From NCBI RefSeq assembly GCF_000004825.1, contig NW_008805071.1, positions 1,240,001-1,304,000 on the forward strand: 64,000 bases of DNA. The letters run 5' to 3'. The notes beneath the pieces are model-generated. The model did no database searches and had not been told where the DNA came from. It worked only from the letters and a program-made list of their open reading frames with translations. The stretch is from Heterostelium album PN500. Taxonomy: Eukaryota; Evosea; Eumycetozoa; Acytosteliales; Acytosteliaceae. A program made the position numbers and the translations under genes. Positions 47,311 through 59,044 of this stretch are shown in pieces. Position 1 is the stretch's first letter, and every line of letters starts with the position of its first letter.

Positions 47311-49228
47311 ATGTTTTCATTTAAAAATTGCAATGCATTTTTACAAACATGTGAAGTTGTTTGTGAATCTATTTTTTTTTTTTCTTAGCTCTTTAAATTA
47401 GAATTTAAATTAATATAATTGTTGTAATATATAGGTTATTTGTATTTTTGTTTTTATTCAAGTTCATTTATTTTGTTTTATGTATAGTTAAAAGTAGTTA
47501 TAATCAAAAATCATCTATAGATATATAAATGAGTGTATGTTTTTTATTCTTTGAAAGACTTGTCTTTTTTTTTTACTAATTTTTTTAATCTAAAACAAAT
47601 TTTTTTTTGATAATTTATTATTATAATAGTCATCTATTTTAACTCAAGGTGGAAAAAGAGTTGCTGTTTTAGGTGGTGGTGTTTCTGGTCTGACCGCTTA
47701 TCATTATCTTACGAAGCGTGTGGGTTTAGCAGCACAACTAAGAGCCAAGCAAAATGAAGACGATATGCTAAAGATCGATTTGTTTGAGAGTTCGCCGAGA
47801 ACTGGTGGTCGTATCGAGACAGAGGTATGGGAGAAGAGTGTTATCGAGCGAGGACCAAGATCGATTCGTGTCGCCGGCCACGGTATTCATACACTGGATC
47901 TGGTGGCGGAGCTGCGTCTGGAGAATCAAATACTGTTCGCGTGCAAGAAGGCAAAAACCAGATATATGTTGATCGACGGCAAAGTTCAACCGTTGCCATC
48001 GAGTTTTCTCAATGCCGTGCGCTTTGGATTCTCCAATGGCTTGGTGTATCCGATACTCTCAGAGATCTTTAGATCGCGTAGCAAAGAGGAGGACGAGTCG
48101 ATACAATCGTTTTTCAGTCGTCGTTTAGGTGAGAATGCAGCGTCGATGTTTGTCGAGCCAGTTTGTTTAGGTATCCACGGTGGTGACTACACACGACTGT
48201 CTATTAAATCTTGTTTCCCATCGTTGTATGAGTTGGAGCGTGAGAGTGGATCACTCATATTGGGTTCGCTGCTCGCCAAGAAGAAACAAGAGGCAGAGTC
48301 ATTGGAAAAGACTGCATTGTCATTGGATCACGATTCCGTTAGGCGAGTCAAATCCATGTTGAACAAAGACAACGATTCCACTAGAATCTTCTCATTTAAA
48401 GACGGAGGTCTACAGATGTTGACAGACAAACTGACCAAATCGATTCCAGAGCGTAAACTCTATATGAATACCCATATACAATCGATTGAACGAAGCGATA
48501 AGAACGGTACTCCTGTTTATAGGCTAGTTGATAGTCATGGAAACGAACATGAATATGATACTGTTGTATCTACCGTGCCTCTACATCAATGGGCGTCCAA
48601 GAAACCACTGGGTTCATTCGATAGTGAGCTGGCGGCATTATGCTCCAAGATGGAATATTCCAATATCGCTGTTGTCAATCTTGTCTATGATTCAACACCC
48701 GTTAGAGCTAGAGTGTCAGGACTTGGATTTGGATATTTAGTTGCATCGCGTGAAGGTTTGCCTGTATTAGGTGTCGCTGTGGACAGCAATACTTTCCCAG
48801 AGTCGGCAGGCATGGGTAATGGTGGTGCCAGATCGATTATCACTGTAATGATTGGTGGTAACTCTGGCATTTCACAACGCAATCCTCAATGGCAAGATGT
48901 CATCAACATGAAAAAGTCTACACTTATCGATATCGCGATTAAGCATGTCGAACAATACCTAGGATTGAACGAAGCACAGACCCGTCCTATACACACCGCA
49001 GCCACCATCTACCACAATGCAATTCCACACTATTCAGTTGGACACCAAGCACTCTGTAAACAAATCGAACAGCATCTCCAAGATAAATACAAGGGTACAT
49101 TGCAACTCGGTGGAAATCATATGATTGGAGTTGGTGTAAACGACTCAATCTACAACTCGAAGTCAATAGCTCAAAAGGTTATAAATAGAATATTTAATAA
49201 CAACAACAAGGGTAATAATAGCCAATAG
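47311..49228 (+). CDS. ppox: Protoporphyrinogen IX oxidase
   Basis: Oxidises protoporphyrinogen IX to protoporphyrin IX in the penultimate step of heme synthesis, with FAD, in the mitochondrial inner membrane. The main exon 47630-49228 encodes about 533 residues. It opens with the dinucleotide fold VAVLGGGVSGLTAYHYL, followed by LFESSPRTGGRIETE, then GPRSIR, FVEPVCLGIHGGDY and, near the end, GGNHMIGVGVNDSIYNS, the family's C-terminal FAD motif. A likely short first exon, 47311-47355 (MFSFKNCNAFLQTCE), joins in phase through a weak GTTGTT donor. It could be a mitochondrial targeting segment, but this exon is the weakest part of the model. The body is confidently assigned. Confidence 0.9.
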
Positions 49229-49622
49229 TTTCAATAATTAAAATTAAATTATTTATTATTTTCTTTAAAGACATTGGATTTTCCAACAACATTGATATTT
49301 TTTAAAATTCTGAAATGAATGATAGTAACTATTAAATTAAATTGTCTAAGTGGTCCAAGTTTGGCAGGATCGAATCAGCCCTCAACAAAAATAGCTAAGA
49401 GTTAAAGTGGAAATAGTGCTGAGTTTAAGAAATAATTTAAATATTATCAACTCAACTTACTAGTTCCGCTAAAAAAGTTACCGATCTTATTGAAAATTAC
49501 CTGTAAAAATAACAGCTTAGATAATGTACACTATCGTACTGATATTGTTAAATAAACAAATAAAAGTTTTTTTTTTTTTGTTTTCAATGTTGTAGGAAAA
49601 TTCCATGTTTTTTTTTTTTACT
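49229..49622. other. Convergent 3' region between protoporphyrinogen oxidase and Nup85
   Basis: 394 bp of AT-rich DNA, with a less AT-rich patch near 49350-49385 and two T runs near 49567-49580 and 49609-49620. No gene is seen. Confidence 0.55.
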
Positions 49623-52595
49623 TTATTTATTCATTGTAAATATTGTTGAGTTTATAATATTGGTTGGTGTTGTCGATGATGATGTTGCTGTCGCATGATA
49701 ACCATTATTTAATTGTAAAGGTGATGACGATGATTGTTGTTGAAATTTACTTGGTGAATATGGAGTTATCATGGCAGTGGTGTTGTTAATGGTAGTCAGT
49801 GAGTTGCTGATGTTTGAATGATGATTTGCAAATATAAATGATTTCGATACATTTCTAGCGAGTGCCAATCGGAGTGTCTGAATTTCAGAATCAGAGACAC
49901 CCTCGAGATACTGATCGATCAGATGTGGTGAGCAGATCTCCTCCAAGCAATTCAACAGCAGAATGGTATCGTCATATCCAAAGTATACTTTCTTTGAGCT
50001 TTCGAGTAACGGTACAATATCCAATAACAAACGAATCCAAAATGGTTTGGGTACGACTTTATCTCTAAGCATACCACAAAAACATTTGGAATAGTCATCA
50101 AAGTTCTTATTACTTTAAAAAAAAAAAACCAAATATTAGTTTATATACTGATCAGTGTTTAGTTTAGTTTGACAACATAACATACCTTCCAAAGTGTAAT
50201 TAATTCTTTATATTTAATTAAGAAATCTAATTCTCTATAATATTGAATCTCATTCAACTTTGTTTCTACCAATGATTGTAAGTCATCCAACAAGTTTGAA
50301 TCCAACTTTTCATTGAGCAAGTAGGTTGATAGTTGAGATATTCTCTCACTATCTTTACCCTTCATCAACCAAGACAGAGCAGAAGCATATCGCTGATTCT
50401 TATAATCTTCCATTGATAACATCTGAAATGTATGATAGTAACTAAAATTAGAGATAATGAATGGTATGGCGTAAAATAGTAATTACTTACTCTATAAATA
50501 AATCTTTGAGTATCTTGCGATTGACAATATTCCAATAGTTTCAATGCTTGTTTCTCACTGGAGATTGGTTGACGTTGGATGATTTGGTCGATAATGAAAG
50601 GACCGTTCTTTGTGTACAGTAGATAGTTGCATGCAACTTCGACAAGCGATTGGTCAGAAGCGAGATACTGGGCATAGTCAACGATTAGGTTGTCACGGAT
50701 GTTGGCAAGTGGCGATATCTCTGCAAAGTGTTTCTTCAAGATATAAGGGTGGTGATATAGTAGATCGGTGAGATGTGTAACCAGCCACGAAGAGAAGTGC
50801 TTCGATGTTCGTTTCAATCCCGACTCCAAGTCGTTGGTGGCAAACGATAGGATGATACGGTCGAGTGTCGAACGTGTCGTGATTCTATGATAGCAACGCA
50901 AGAAGAGCTGACGAATCTGTTGGGTCGATCCCAGGTGCTCGATGAACAGCATGCTGGCGACAATCGAGCTGAGGAAACCGTTGGCGTATTTGAAGACGGT
51001 TGGTTCGTGACCGGCGACAATGTCGAGAATCTCCTGGAGGTGCGCGTCGACGCTGTTGTTGTAGGTGATGCGCAGATCCTCTGCCTCTTGGTGCCAGCGA
51101 GTCCAGAGAGCCAGATACTCATTGATTGCATTGTTCGATTGCAAGCGACGTCTAATCGGCATACGTTGCAGCAGCTCAATGATGCTGCCAAGCGGTGACT
51201 TTCCACGCGCGGTACTCACAGACATACGCACGGAGTGACTCGACTTTGGCAGACGCGAGTGTAAGTTCAAGATGTGGATGGCTTCATCGATGCAACCATT
51301 GACCAGCAGTGAATTTACATACTGATAGCCCTCGTCGGTCTCCAACACTGACATACTGGTCATAGCAACAAACTGACTGTGCAACGACTGTCTATCGAAA
51401 TGTAGACACTCTATCAATTGATAGGGTGATATAGCAGGTGAGAAATAAAACAGATGTGCAATCTTCCAAATAATAGACAATACTTGTAGATTATCATATT
51501 CATATTTATACTAAAATATTAAAAAAATACATTGTTTTAGTTAGTTAGTTTTAAAGGTAAATACAAGTTGTATAGATAAGATGTATATATATATATAACA
51601 AACTTACTTTTTGATATAAATCATCACATTCTACATATGTTATATTATTTGATTGAGATGATGATGATGATTGATATTTATCTTCGATATATTTAATTCT
51701 TTGAGAGTATTGTGATGGTGTAAGTATGGTCAACATCGATTGTATACCTTTGAGAGCCATTTGATATTGAGGTTTAACTTCATATAGTGATTCACGTGCA
51801 ATCAAATTACACTTTATACCCAACTCTCTCGATACTTTTGCACACAACAACGGATAGATACTATTAACACTACCACAGAATATAATTAACTCTATCTTTG
51901 ATTCTTTAGATTCTTTCATAATCTCTACAATTCTTGTTTTTTCTTTAATACTAACAATAGCAATAATAACATAAATAAGTAAATCAATACATAGCATTTG
52001 TTATATATATTAATTAATACATACACTAAATCTTCATCGAATGGATTCTCTCTTTGTTGTGAACTATCATCGTAGTCCAAGTAGTTACCGGAATCCAATG
52101 ATTTTTGAATTTGATCGATCGTTGCCAATAAGACAGACTGATAACGATTGCTAATAGCTGATATCTCTCTTACTCTTTCGTCCGGTATCATTGAATCACT
52201 ACCATTGTCATCTATTGATTGTAATGTTTTGAAATGTGAATACATTTCATTATAAAACTAAACAACAACAACAATAGTAATTTAGTTAGTATATTAATTC
52301 TCTCTAGAGATATTGTATTGAAATGTATTATTCAATTATGCTGTAACAAACCTACCTTTCTAATCTCACAGAGTATATCATCTTTTTGTATCTTTAATAC
52401 ATCTTTATCTTTACTGGTTGATGACGATTTACTTTGTTTCTTTGAATAGTGATTAGATTCGAATATTAAGAGATCACCACTGTTTGGAGACCATTTGAAA
52501 TTGACAAACTTGTTTGATTTGTTTGATGACGATGTGGTTGAAGAAGTAGAGGAAGAAAAAGAAGATGACGATGATGTTGGTTTAATGTTAAACAT
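49623..52595 (-). CDS. nup85: Nucleoporin Nup85 (Y-complex)
   Basis: Six exons (52595-52356, 52257-52025, 51951-51608, 51510-50492, 50422-50186, 50105-49623) give 851 residues. It is a scaffold subunit of the nuclear pore Y-complex. Segments line up in order with human Nup85: KFVNFKWSPNSGDLLIFES near the start, the IIWKIAHLFYFSPA helix, the SSWLVTHLTDLLYHH block, VDYAQYLASDQSLVEVACNYL, SSEKQALKLLEYCQSQ, RYASALSWLMKGKDSE, and VVPKPFWIRLLLDIVPLLESS then LRLALARNVSKSFI. Insertions of Ser runs at the N-terminus and a Ser/Thr/Asn/Gln tail are the dictyostelid additions. The last acceptor used is the second AG (AAG), needed to avoid an in-frame stop. Confidence 0.93.
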
Positions 52596-52886
52596 TGTGT
52601 TTTAGTAATATTAATATTACTATCTATATCTATCTATTTATAAATAAATCTTAAATATAATATTAATCTAAAACAACCAATTCATTGATCAAAAAAAAAA
52701 AAAGATTCTTGAAGTTGTTATTTGATCGATTTCAAAAATTCGAGTGGTGTTGACTTTTTAAAGTGAGCGCCAAACTAATAACTTTAAAGATAATATTAGT
52801 TGAACTAATTAGATTAATGAGTCTAAGAATAAAAAAATAGGTTTTTTAAATGTATATGTGTTTTATTTATGATATTACTATTGTTA

Positions 52887-53668
52887 TTATACAGAGAAGA
52901 ACTTTACACCAAGATTATTTTCACTACCAGAGAATATTTGTGCTTTACCTTGTTTCTCAAGTGATTTCAATGCTTTCATTAATATATTTGTATTGATTTC
53001 ATGAAATTCTAAATATTTATTTTTGTAATAAGAAAAAAAAGTTAATTTATTTTTTGATTTGTATATTATATTATCTTATTATTATTATAATGATATCTTA
53101 CCTAGATTCTTTGTATCGTCACCTTTTTGTATTTCCCAAACAGTTAAGATTGAATCGGTCTGACCACTATCTACGACCCATTGATAGATGATCGATGCCC
53201 ACTCGTCTGGTTTTCTCCACCATACCAATGCACGACTCTTATCTTTATCTAACCATTCACCATAACCAGAATCTACAATTTCGTTAAATATTGCTACAAT
53301 TGTCTCTTGTGATAGCTTTCCTATTTTTTTATTTATTTAAAGTTAATTTGTTGGTTTTATCGATTAGTATAAGATGTTAAATGTTTAAACTATATATCTA
53401 TAGATAAAACACTGTAATAAATACTCTTTATCTTTTCATTGTTAAATAATTCAGAACCTCTCTTTATATATTCATTGATATCTAATTCATAGATCTTGTG
53501 ATAACGAGTATATGATAATATCAGTTCTTGCCACATTTGTAACTGTTTCTTCTGTGTATTGAGTATTGGTTGTAATGTAAAGAATGGTTCTCTATTATAA
53601 TAAGAAGGAAAAGGAAATGCTGATGTAATCGGTGGTGACTTAACACTTGGACTACTATGTTCTGACAT
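52887..53668 (-). CDS. vps25: ESCRT-II subunit Vps25
   Basis: Exons 53668-53425, 53320-53102 and 53008-52887 give 194 residues. ESCRT-II sorts ubiquitinated cargo into multivesicular endosomes; Vps25 is its two-winged-helix subunit that binds ESCRT-III. The motif PFPSYYNREPFFTLQPILNT contains the PPFF-like region that contacts Vps22/Vps36. Then QLQMWQELILSYTRYHK, the spliced NEKIKRKLSQETI, GEWLDKDKSRALVWWRKPDEWASII, QWVVDSGQ and EFHEINTNILMKALKSLE follow the human order, ending GVKFFSV. An N-terminal Ser/Pro extension of about 15 residues is extra. Confidence 0.95.
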
Positions 53669-53939
53669 CTTTATATGAATTCAATATAATATAATATAAT
53701 ATTAATAAACAACTATATATCTTTAATTAAACAAAACATAAATGTACAACTTCAAATAAAATGAAAAAATTAAAGATTTGTTTTTGTTTTTTTTTTTGAT
53801 TATTCCAAATCCAGAGTCTGGAAAGGAAAAATTAAAAAGATTTTATGTTATGTTTTGTTTATTAAAGAGGTTGTTGGTTGGTTATGTACAATAAATAATG
53901 AAAAAAAAAGGTAAGCATTCTATCATCACAGTAGAGTGT

Positions 53940-54281
53940 TTAGTTGAACTGGTGTTGGTTGATACCTGATTGGTTGCTGGAGTTGTTGGCCTGGTTGAAT
54001 GGCTTTTGTTGTTGTTGACCTTGTTGGAAATTCTCCTCTTCCATATTGTTGCTGGTGGCTTGACGACCTTGTTGCTGACCGCTACCAGTGAACTTTCTGG
54101 CCATGTTGTTGGCTTGGCTCAATGGCTGAGTGTTGACTCCGGTCTTGCTGGCGACACCAAGACCACTGTCGATTCCGTCGTGGACAGCACCGATTCCACC
54201 GGATCCACCGCTCGAACCAGCAGCGTTACCAAGATTGCTTGCAGCTCCAAAAAGATTCTTTGACATGTTGTGATAATACAT
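53940..54281 (-). CDS. Small Gly/Ser/Gln/Asn-rich protein, unrecognised
   Basis: Single exon of 113 residues from ATG 54281, or 108 from the second Met at 54266 (MSKNLFGAAS), which may be the true start because its context is A-rich. The N-terminal half is Gly/Ser/Ala-rich (GNAAGSSGGSGGIGAVHDG), the middle has SQANNMARKFTGSG, and the C-terminal third is Gln/Asn-rich. It has codon bias toward C/G-ending codons, unlike flanking DNA, which supports a real and well-expressed gene. No domain, signal peptide or TM. I do not know its function. Confidence 0.7.
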   Translation of the reverse strand: MYYHNMSKNLFGAASNLGNAAGSSGGSGGIGAVHDGIDSGLGVASKTGVNTQPLSQANNMARKFTGSGQQQGRQATSNNMEEENFQQGQQQQKPFNQANNSSNQSGINQHQFN

Positions 54282-54889
54282 TTGGTTTATTTAAATTAAA
54301 ATAAACTATAGCTCTTCATTTAAAGCAAATATGCATATTTATAAGTTGGGCATATATTTCCTGAAACGGTAAACAAACAATAATTAATATTAATAGCTTT
54401 TTTTATATTTTTAGGATTTATCTTTTTAAGAAGATTTGTGGTGGGTGTGTATTTATTTATATTTTTATTTTTTTTAAAAAAACACAAACATGGATAATGA
54501 CTGTCAAACAAATTTTTATTTTTTACGAATATATATATCTGTATTTGGTTATTTTAAAAATTGAATCTTCATTTTTCTATTTACGAATTGTCCAAATACT
54601 AGTTCTAAAAAAATGTTACTAATCTAAGATATAAACTATTAATAAACTATTAATAAAATATTATTTTTTAAAAATTATTAATAAAATGCGAAAAATAATG
54701 ATGACGAATTTGTTTATTTACTTACCATTTTATAGTTATATGCAAGGAATTGATGATTCGACAATAGATCTATTTCTATTAAAGAAGTGCTATTAAAACT
54801 CGATTACAAACAAATCTTATATATCTTTACGATTACATCACTTTTATGTAATATGTATTATAATAATTTATAATTATGATAAAAGATTA
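54282..54889. other. Intergenic region upstream of the small Gly/Gln gene
   Basis: 608 bp of AT-rich DNA between the small gene's start and the stop of the small GTPase gene. A short direct repeat AATAAACTATT occurs twice near 54630-54655. The 63-codon ORF at 54320-54511 lies in this DNA and looks spurious. Confidence 0.5.
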
Positions 54890-55504
54890 TTAATAATTTT
54901 GTTGTTGAAGTTCTAATATATTTGATATCCAATCTAATGATTCATCTATTCCATAACCTGACTTTGCAGATACAGCTTGAATATGCCACAGATGATTGCT
55001 TTTGGTACTACTGTTGTTATCGATGTAGTTGTTTAGAAGTGGAAGTTCTAGTTGATCTTCAATCTCTTTGAGAATAGATGTATTTGGTTGATCACATTTG
55101 TTTGCTAATATTAAAATAGATGTTTGTTCACCGCTGTATTGCAATGCATCCTTCAATGCGTCGTAAAAGTATTGTTTTGTTTCTTGTAGAGTGTGAAGCC
55201 TATCGTTTGAACTATCGACAACCAATATTAGAACATCGATTTTCAAGTTGACATGTGTTGCATGTGGTGAGATCGTTTTCAACTCCCAGAGTGTGAATTG
55301 TCTGTCTCTAAAGCTATAATACTCTACATTATACATTGTGCCACGACCAATATCACTATCACCAATGAATTCACCCAGTTTCATCTTGTACAACAATGAT
55401 GTCTTGCCGACACCAGTCATTCCTGTAAATACAACATTATAATTTCTAGTTTGTTTTTGATTGAAGATAGACCAATTCGAAAAATAATCTTTTATTATAT
55501 TCAT
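54890..55504 (-). CDS. Divergent Arf/Ras-like small GTPase without a DxxG switch II motif
   Basis: Single exon, 204 residues. P-loop GMTGVGKTSLLYK (about residues 28-40) and NKCD (near 135) are intact, with VSAKSGYGIDESLDW as the SAK-type motif and Thr in GRGTMYNVEYY as the likely switch I Thr. Where DxxGQ should stand the sequence reads FTLWELKTISPHA, so the switch II Asp and Gly are not visible. The N-terminus (MNIIKDYFSNWSIF) resembles an Arf/Arl amphipathic helix but has no Gly2 for myristoylation. It therefore probably binds GTP but may have little or unusual hydrolysis. The C-terminus has no CaaX. Closest to Arf/SRbeta-like proteins; exact subfamily unknown. Head-to-head with the Hsp70 relic. 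Confidence 0.8.
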   Translation of the reverse strand: MNIIKDYFSNWSIFNQKQTRNYNVVFTGMTGVGKTSLLYKMKLGEFIGDSDIGRGTMYNVEYYSFRDRQFTLWELKTISPHATHVNLKIDVLILVVDSSNDRLHTLQETKQYFYDALKDALQYSGEQTSILILANKCDQPNTSILKEIEDQLELPLLNNYIDNNSSTKSNHLWHIQAVSAKSGYGIDESLDWISNILELQQQNY

Positions 55505-55639
55505 TTTACATCTATTATTTATCTTATATGTTATATGTTTAAATCAAAATAAAGATAATCTAAATTAATTTTTTTAAAAAACCTTTTTTTTTTCTTTTTT
55601 TTTTTTACCTCTGCAATAGCATGAAAGAAGAGTGTAAAT

Positions 55640-56185
55640 ATTTTTTAAAAATAATTTAATTCATTGTTTTTATATATTTTTGGTTTTGTTCGCAACAATC
55701 ATTTCCTATGCAAAGGAAGAAGATTGCGATATCATCGGTATCGAAATCGGAACTACACACTCGCGTATGGGTATCTACAAGAATGGAAATGTATTTTTCA
55801 TTCCAAATAGTGGGGGATTCCGCTCTACTCATCGTTTGTATCTTTCAGTCATGATTGTCATTTCATTGGTCAATACGCCAAGATCCTCGCTAAATACAAT
55901 CCAAAAAAATACAATATTCAATATAAAGCGTTTAATAGGTAGAAAGCATGTTAATTTAAAAAGAATCTAATAGATTAAAGGTTTTGCAACAAATTTTTAA
56001 AGCGAAAGTTCTATGACCAAGGACAACAGGTTTTTGGGTAAATTCGAATTACCGGTTATACCAAAAAAATACTGGTTTACAACAGATGCACAAGTAAAAG
56101 TAAATTTTTAAGTTGATATAAATGGTATCTGCTGAGGACATGGAGTATGGTAAAGTTAATTTTTGGAAAAATGTATAGTTAATTA
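55640..56185 (+). pseudogene. Hsp70/BiP-like relic with internal deletion
   Basis: A fragment with the N-terminal Hsp70 start (FATIISYAKEEDCDIIGIEI, GTTHSRMGIYKNG, IGRKHVN; ORF 55680-55970) is followed almost at once by sequence matching the substrate-binding part (ESSMTKDNRFLGKFELPVIP-like near 56003-56060, then AEDMEYGKVNFW near 56133-56165). Between them nearly the whole ATPase domain is missing, including the part carried by the next copy. There is no ATG at the start of the reading frame and stops lie in the second part. The pieces match the copy at 56700-58379 closely, so this is a decayed duplicate of it. Confidence 0.85.
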
Positions 56186-56699
56186 AAAATTGGGAAAACT
56201 ATCTTTCCTGATAATTTTGGAAGATTTCTATTTTTAAACAAATTCTAAAATAATCTTTTATTATTATTAATTTAAAAATATATTACTCTAATAGAATATA
56301 TCAGACCTCCATTTTTTCATTTAAAAGGGTATTAAAAAACCACAAAATTCAGTTAAAATAACTACATTTATCTAGATTAATCTTTTATTTTTTTTATTTG
56401 ATATATTCACATAAATTTCCCAAGTATTAAAACTAATTAAATTTATAAAATTGTAATCACAAAGAATTATTTAAACCTGAAGTATTAACCCAAGAATTTC
56501 GGATTTTGGATAACAATCAACCACTTAAATTTTATAAATTGACTGAACAAATAAAAATTAAAGCTGCAAGTTTTTACTTGGAATGAGTTTAATTCAAATG
56601 AATAAAATCAACTTTGATTCTCCCAGTTAAAAAAAATAATGTTTTTTTTTTAGATTTTTACTTTGTTTAGTTGTAATTTTATAAATATTAAGAAAAATA
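56186..56699. other. AT-rich spacer between Hsp70 copies
   Basis: 514 bp with no gene. It should include the promoter of the next Hsp70 copy if that is expressed. I see no clear heat-shock element (arrays of GAA/TTC in alternating 5-bp steps). Confidence 0.5.
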
Positions 56700-58379
56700 A
56701 TGAATTTTAATTCATATTATTTATATTTATTTTTGCTTTTATGCACTATAAACTATTCCTACACTAAGGAAAAAGAGCTTGTTGATGGAGAAGTAATCGG
56801 TATCGAACTTGGGACAACCCATACTCGTGTAGGGATTTACAAGAATGGCGGTGTATTTTTCTTTCCAAACATTGAAGGATATAGTGTAACTCCTTCATTT
56901 GTTTATTTCGGTATAAAACAAAATTTTATCGGTCCCATAGCAAAGGAGCTTGCTAAATACAATCCAACAAATACAATTTTCAATATAAAAAGTATAATTG
57001 GTAGAAAGTATGTTACTTTAAAAAGACACTCATCTTTTTTAAAAAAAAACAAATTTTAACATAATTTTTTTTTTATCAAATAAATCTAATAGTTTCAATG
57101 ACCCTTTTATTCAAAATGAAATAAAATGGTTGCCCTATAAGATCTCTTCAAAAGATGATAAACTATATGTTTCAGTTATGGAGAAAAAAATACAAAAGCT
57201 TTACACACCGGAGGAAATCTTAGCCATGATTTTGTCCAAGATAAAGAATGATGTAGAATCGTACCTAGGGAAACCAATCAAGAATGCAGTAATTACTTGT
57301 CCTTCATATTTCAATGATGCTCAACGTCAAGCCATGAAAGATACAACTGTCTTGGCAGGATTGAATGTGTTACGCATCATTAATGAACCAACCGCTGCTG
57401 CGTTGTCATACTATTACAAAGATACCACTTCTCATAAGAAGAACGTCTTAGTCTATCATTTGGGTGTTAGTACGTTAGGTGTTTCAATGATGAGCATCGA
57501 AAAAGGAATCTTTCAAGTTCTAGCCACCAATGGAGACGATTCCACCGGTGGTGAAGACTATGTCAAACGAATTATGAAGTACATGTTGGATGTCTTCAAA
57601 AGTAAGACCGGTACAGACCCCATTTTAGACCAATTGGCACTCCTTAGATTAAGAAATGCTACAGAGAATGCCATTCGAGAACTTTACACTTCTACAAAAA
57701 GTACTCTTGAAATCAAATACTTAGTTGATGGTGAAAGTTTAGAAGAGATATTAACTCGTACCGAATTCGAAAATTTGAACAGTTTTTTATTCGACTTAAC
57801 TATTGATAGTGTAAAGAAAGTTCTAGAAGATTCCAATTTGACAAAGTACCAAGTTGATGAAGTTTTGTTGGTTGGTGAATCCTCCCGCATTCAATATATC
57901 AAATACTTGTTGAAGAAATTCTTTGGTTACAAAAAAATAAGAGAGGTAGAAAACCCAGAGAAAGAAGTTGCAAAGGGTGTTGTCATCCAGGCTGGAATCT
58001 TATCAAACTCCAAAGGTACTGAAGTTATCAAATCAGTGTTGGAAGTCACTCCATGGACTGTGGTATTGAGACAGGAGATGGAGTTATGACAAGATTGATC
58101 GAAAGGAACACTCCCATTCCATACAATTTTTCAAAGATTTTCACTATAAAACAATTAAAAAGCAAAAAGGTATTGATTAAAGTTTACGAAGGTGAAAGTT
58201 CGATGACCAGTCTCAACACTTTTTTGGGTCAATTCGATTTACCTGTTATACCACCAGAATCTGGTGGCGTCGCAAAAGTAAAAGTCAATTTGGCAGTAGA
58301 TATTAATGGAATTCTTCAGGTTTCTGCTGAGGACATGGAGTGTGGTAAAGTTAATTATTGGAAAAGGATAATTAATTAA
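56700..58379 (+). pseudogene. Divergent ER-type Hsp70 (BiP-like), frameshifted and truncated
   Basis: Exons 56700-57007 and from 57093. A signal peptide (MNFNSYYLYLFLLLCTINYSYT) leads into IGIELGTTHTRVGIYKNG. The second exon carries CPSYFNDAQRQAMKDT, AGLNVLRIINEPTAAALSY and the rest of the ATPase domain. The phosphate-2 motif, normally DLGGGTFD, reads HLGVSTLG, and the adenosine motif GGSTR reads GESSR, so ATP hydrolysis is unlikely. Near 58060 the frame shifts by one: the first frame ends in VLRQEMEL (58089), while 58053-58379 continues as CGIETGDGVMTRLIERNT through the substrate-binding sandwich and stops after AEDMECGKVNYW. The helical lid and a C-terminal ER-retention signal are absent. 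It may still make a truncated ATPase-domain protein. Confidence 0.8.
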
Positions 58380-58439
58380 AAATTTTATACAAAATATAAT
58401 AAAGATTGTCAAACTATTATTTATCATGCTCAGAACTGT

Positions 58440-58590
58440 GAAGATTGATATCTATCAAAACTATACACTTTAGTAATGGTATTCAAAAAGCACTAAAAGG
58501 CATCCCACAAATCGAGGTCACTTTCGAACTCGAAGTTAATGGTGTTCTCTGTGTGTCTACTGAGGAAAAACTAACAGGATTCACGTAGAT
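58440..58590 (+). pseudogene. Third Hsp70 remnant, substrate-binding fragment
   Basis: A short stretch reads [20 protein letters not shown], then [13 protein letters not shown] and a stop. This is the segment that follows the one ending copy 2 in normal Hsp70s ([17 protein letters not shown], then VSAEDK). It has no start or other domain and sits 60 bp after copy 2. It is either the displaced end of copy 2 or the last trace of another copy. Confidence 0.75.
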
Positions 58591-59044
58591 TAATTTTGTT
58601 TGGGAAAAAAGTTTTGTATTTCACACATTTTTAAAATAAAATAATCTATGTGTACATTAACCTAAATACTATAAATAACTGCAGTAGTATTCTTTTATCT
58701 AATTTTTATTAAAGGTTTGATTCTATGCACAAAAAAAAAAAAAAAAAGTCACTTCAAAATTTGTCTGGTTGTTGGATTTCTATTGGTCAAAATTCAATTT
58801 GTAAGTTGGTTTTTGGCCAAAAATGTAAAAGTAATTAATAAAAATAAAAATCTTTTGCTACTTTAAATAATAATTAATATTCTTTTCTGAAAAGAAATTT
58901 TAATTTAATTAAATTTCAATAACAAAAAAAAATATCTATCTCATTCATTTTTAAATCATTTTTCATTTATCAACTAAACAAACAGTCTTCATATATATAA
59001 ATATTTATATAAATAAATAAATAGTATCATCAGTTAATTATATA
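58591..59044. other. Intergenic region upstream of aldehyde dehydrogenase
   Basis: 454 bp of AT-rich DNA with a poly-A run near 58731-58747 and a stretch at 58755-58825 that is less AT-rich. It should contain the promoter of the dehydrogenase gene. No gene is seen. Confidence 0.5.
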
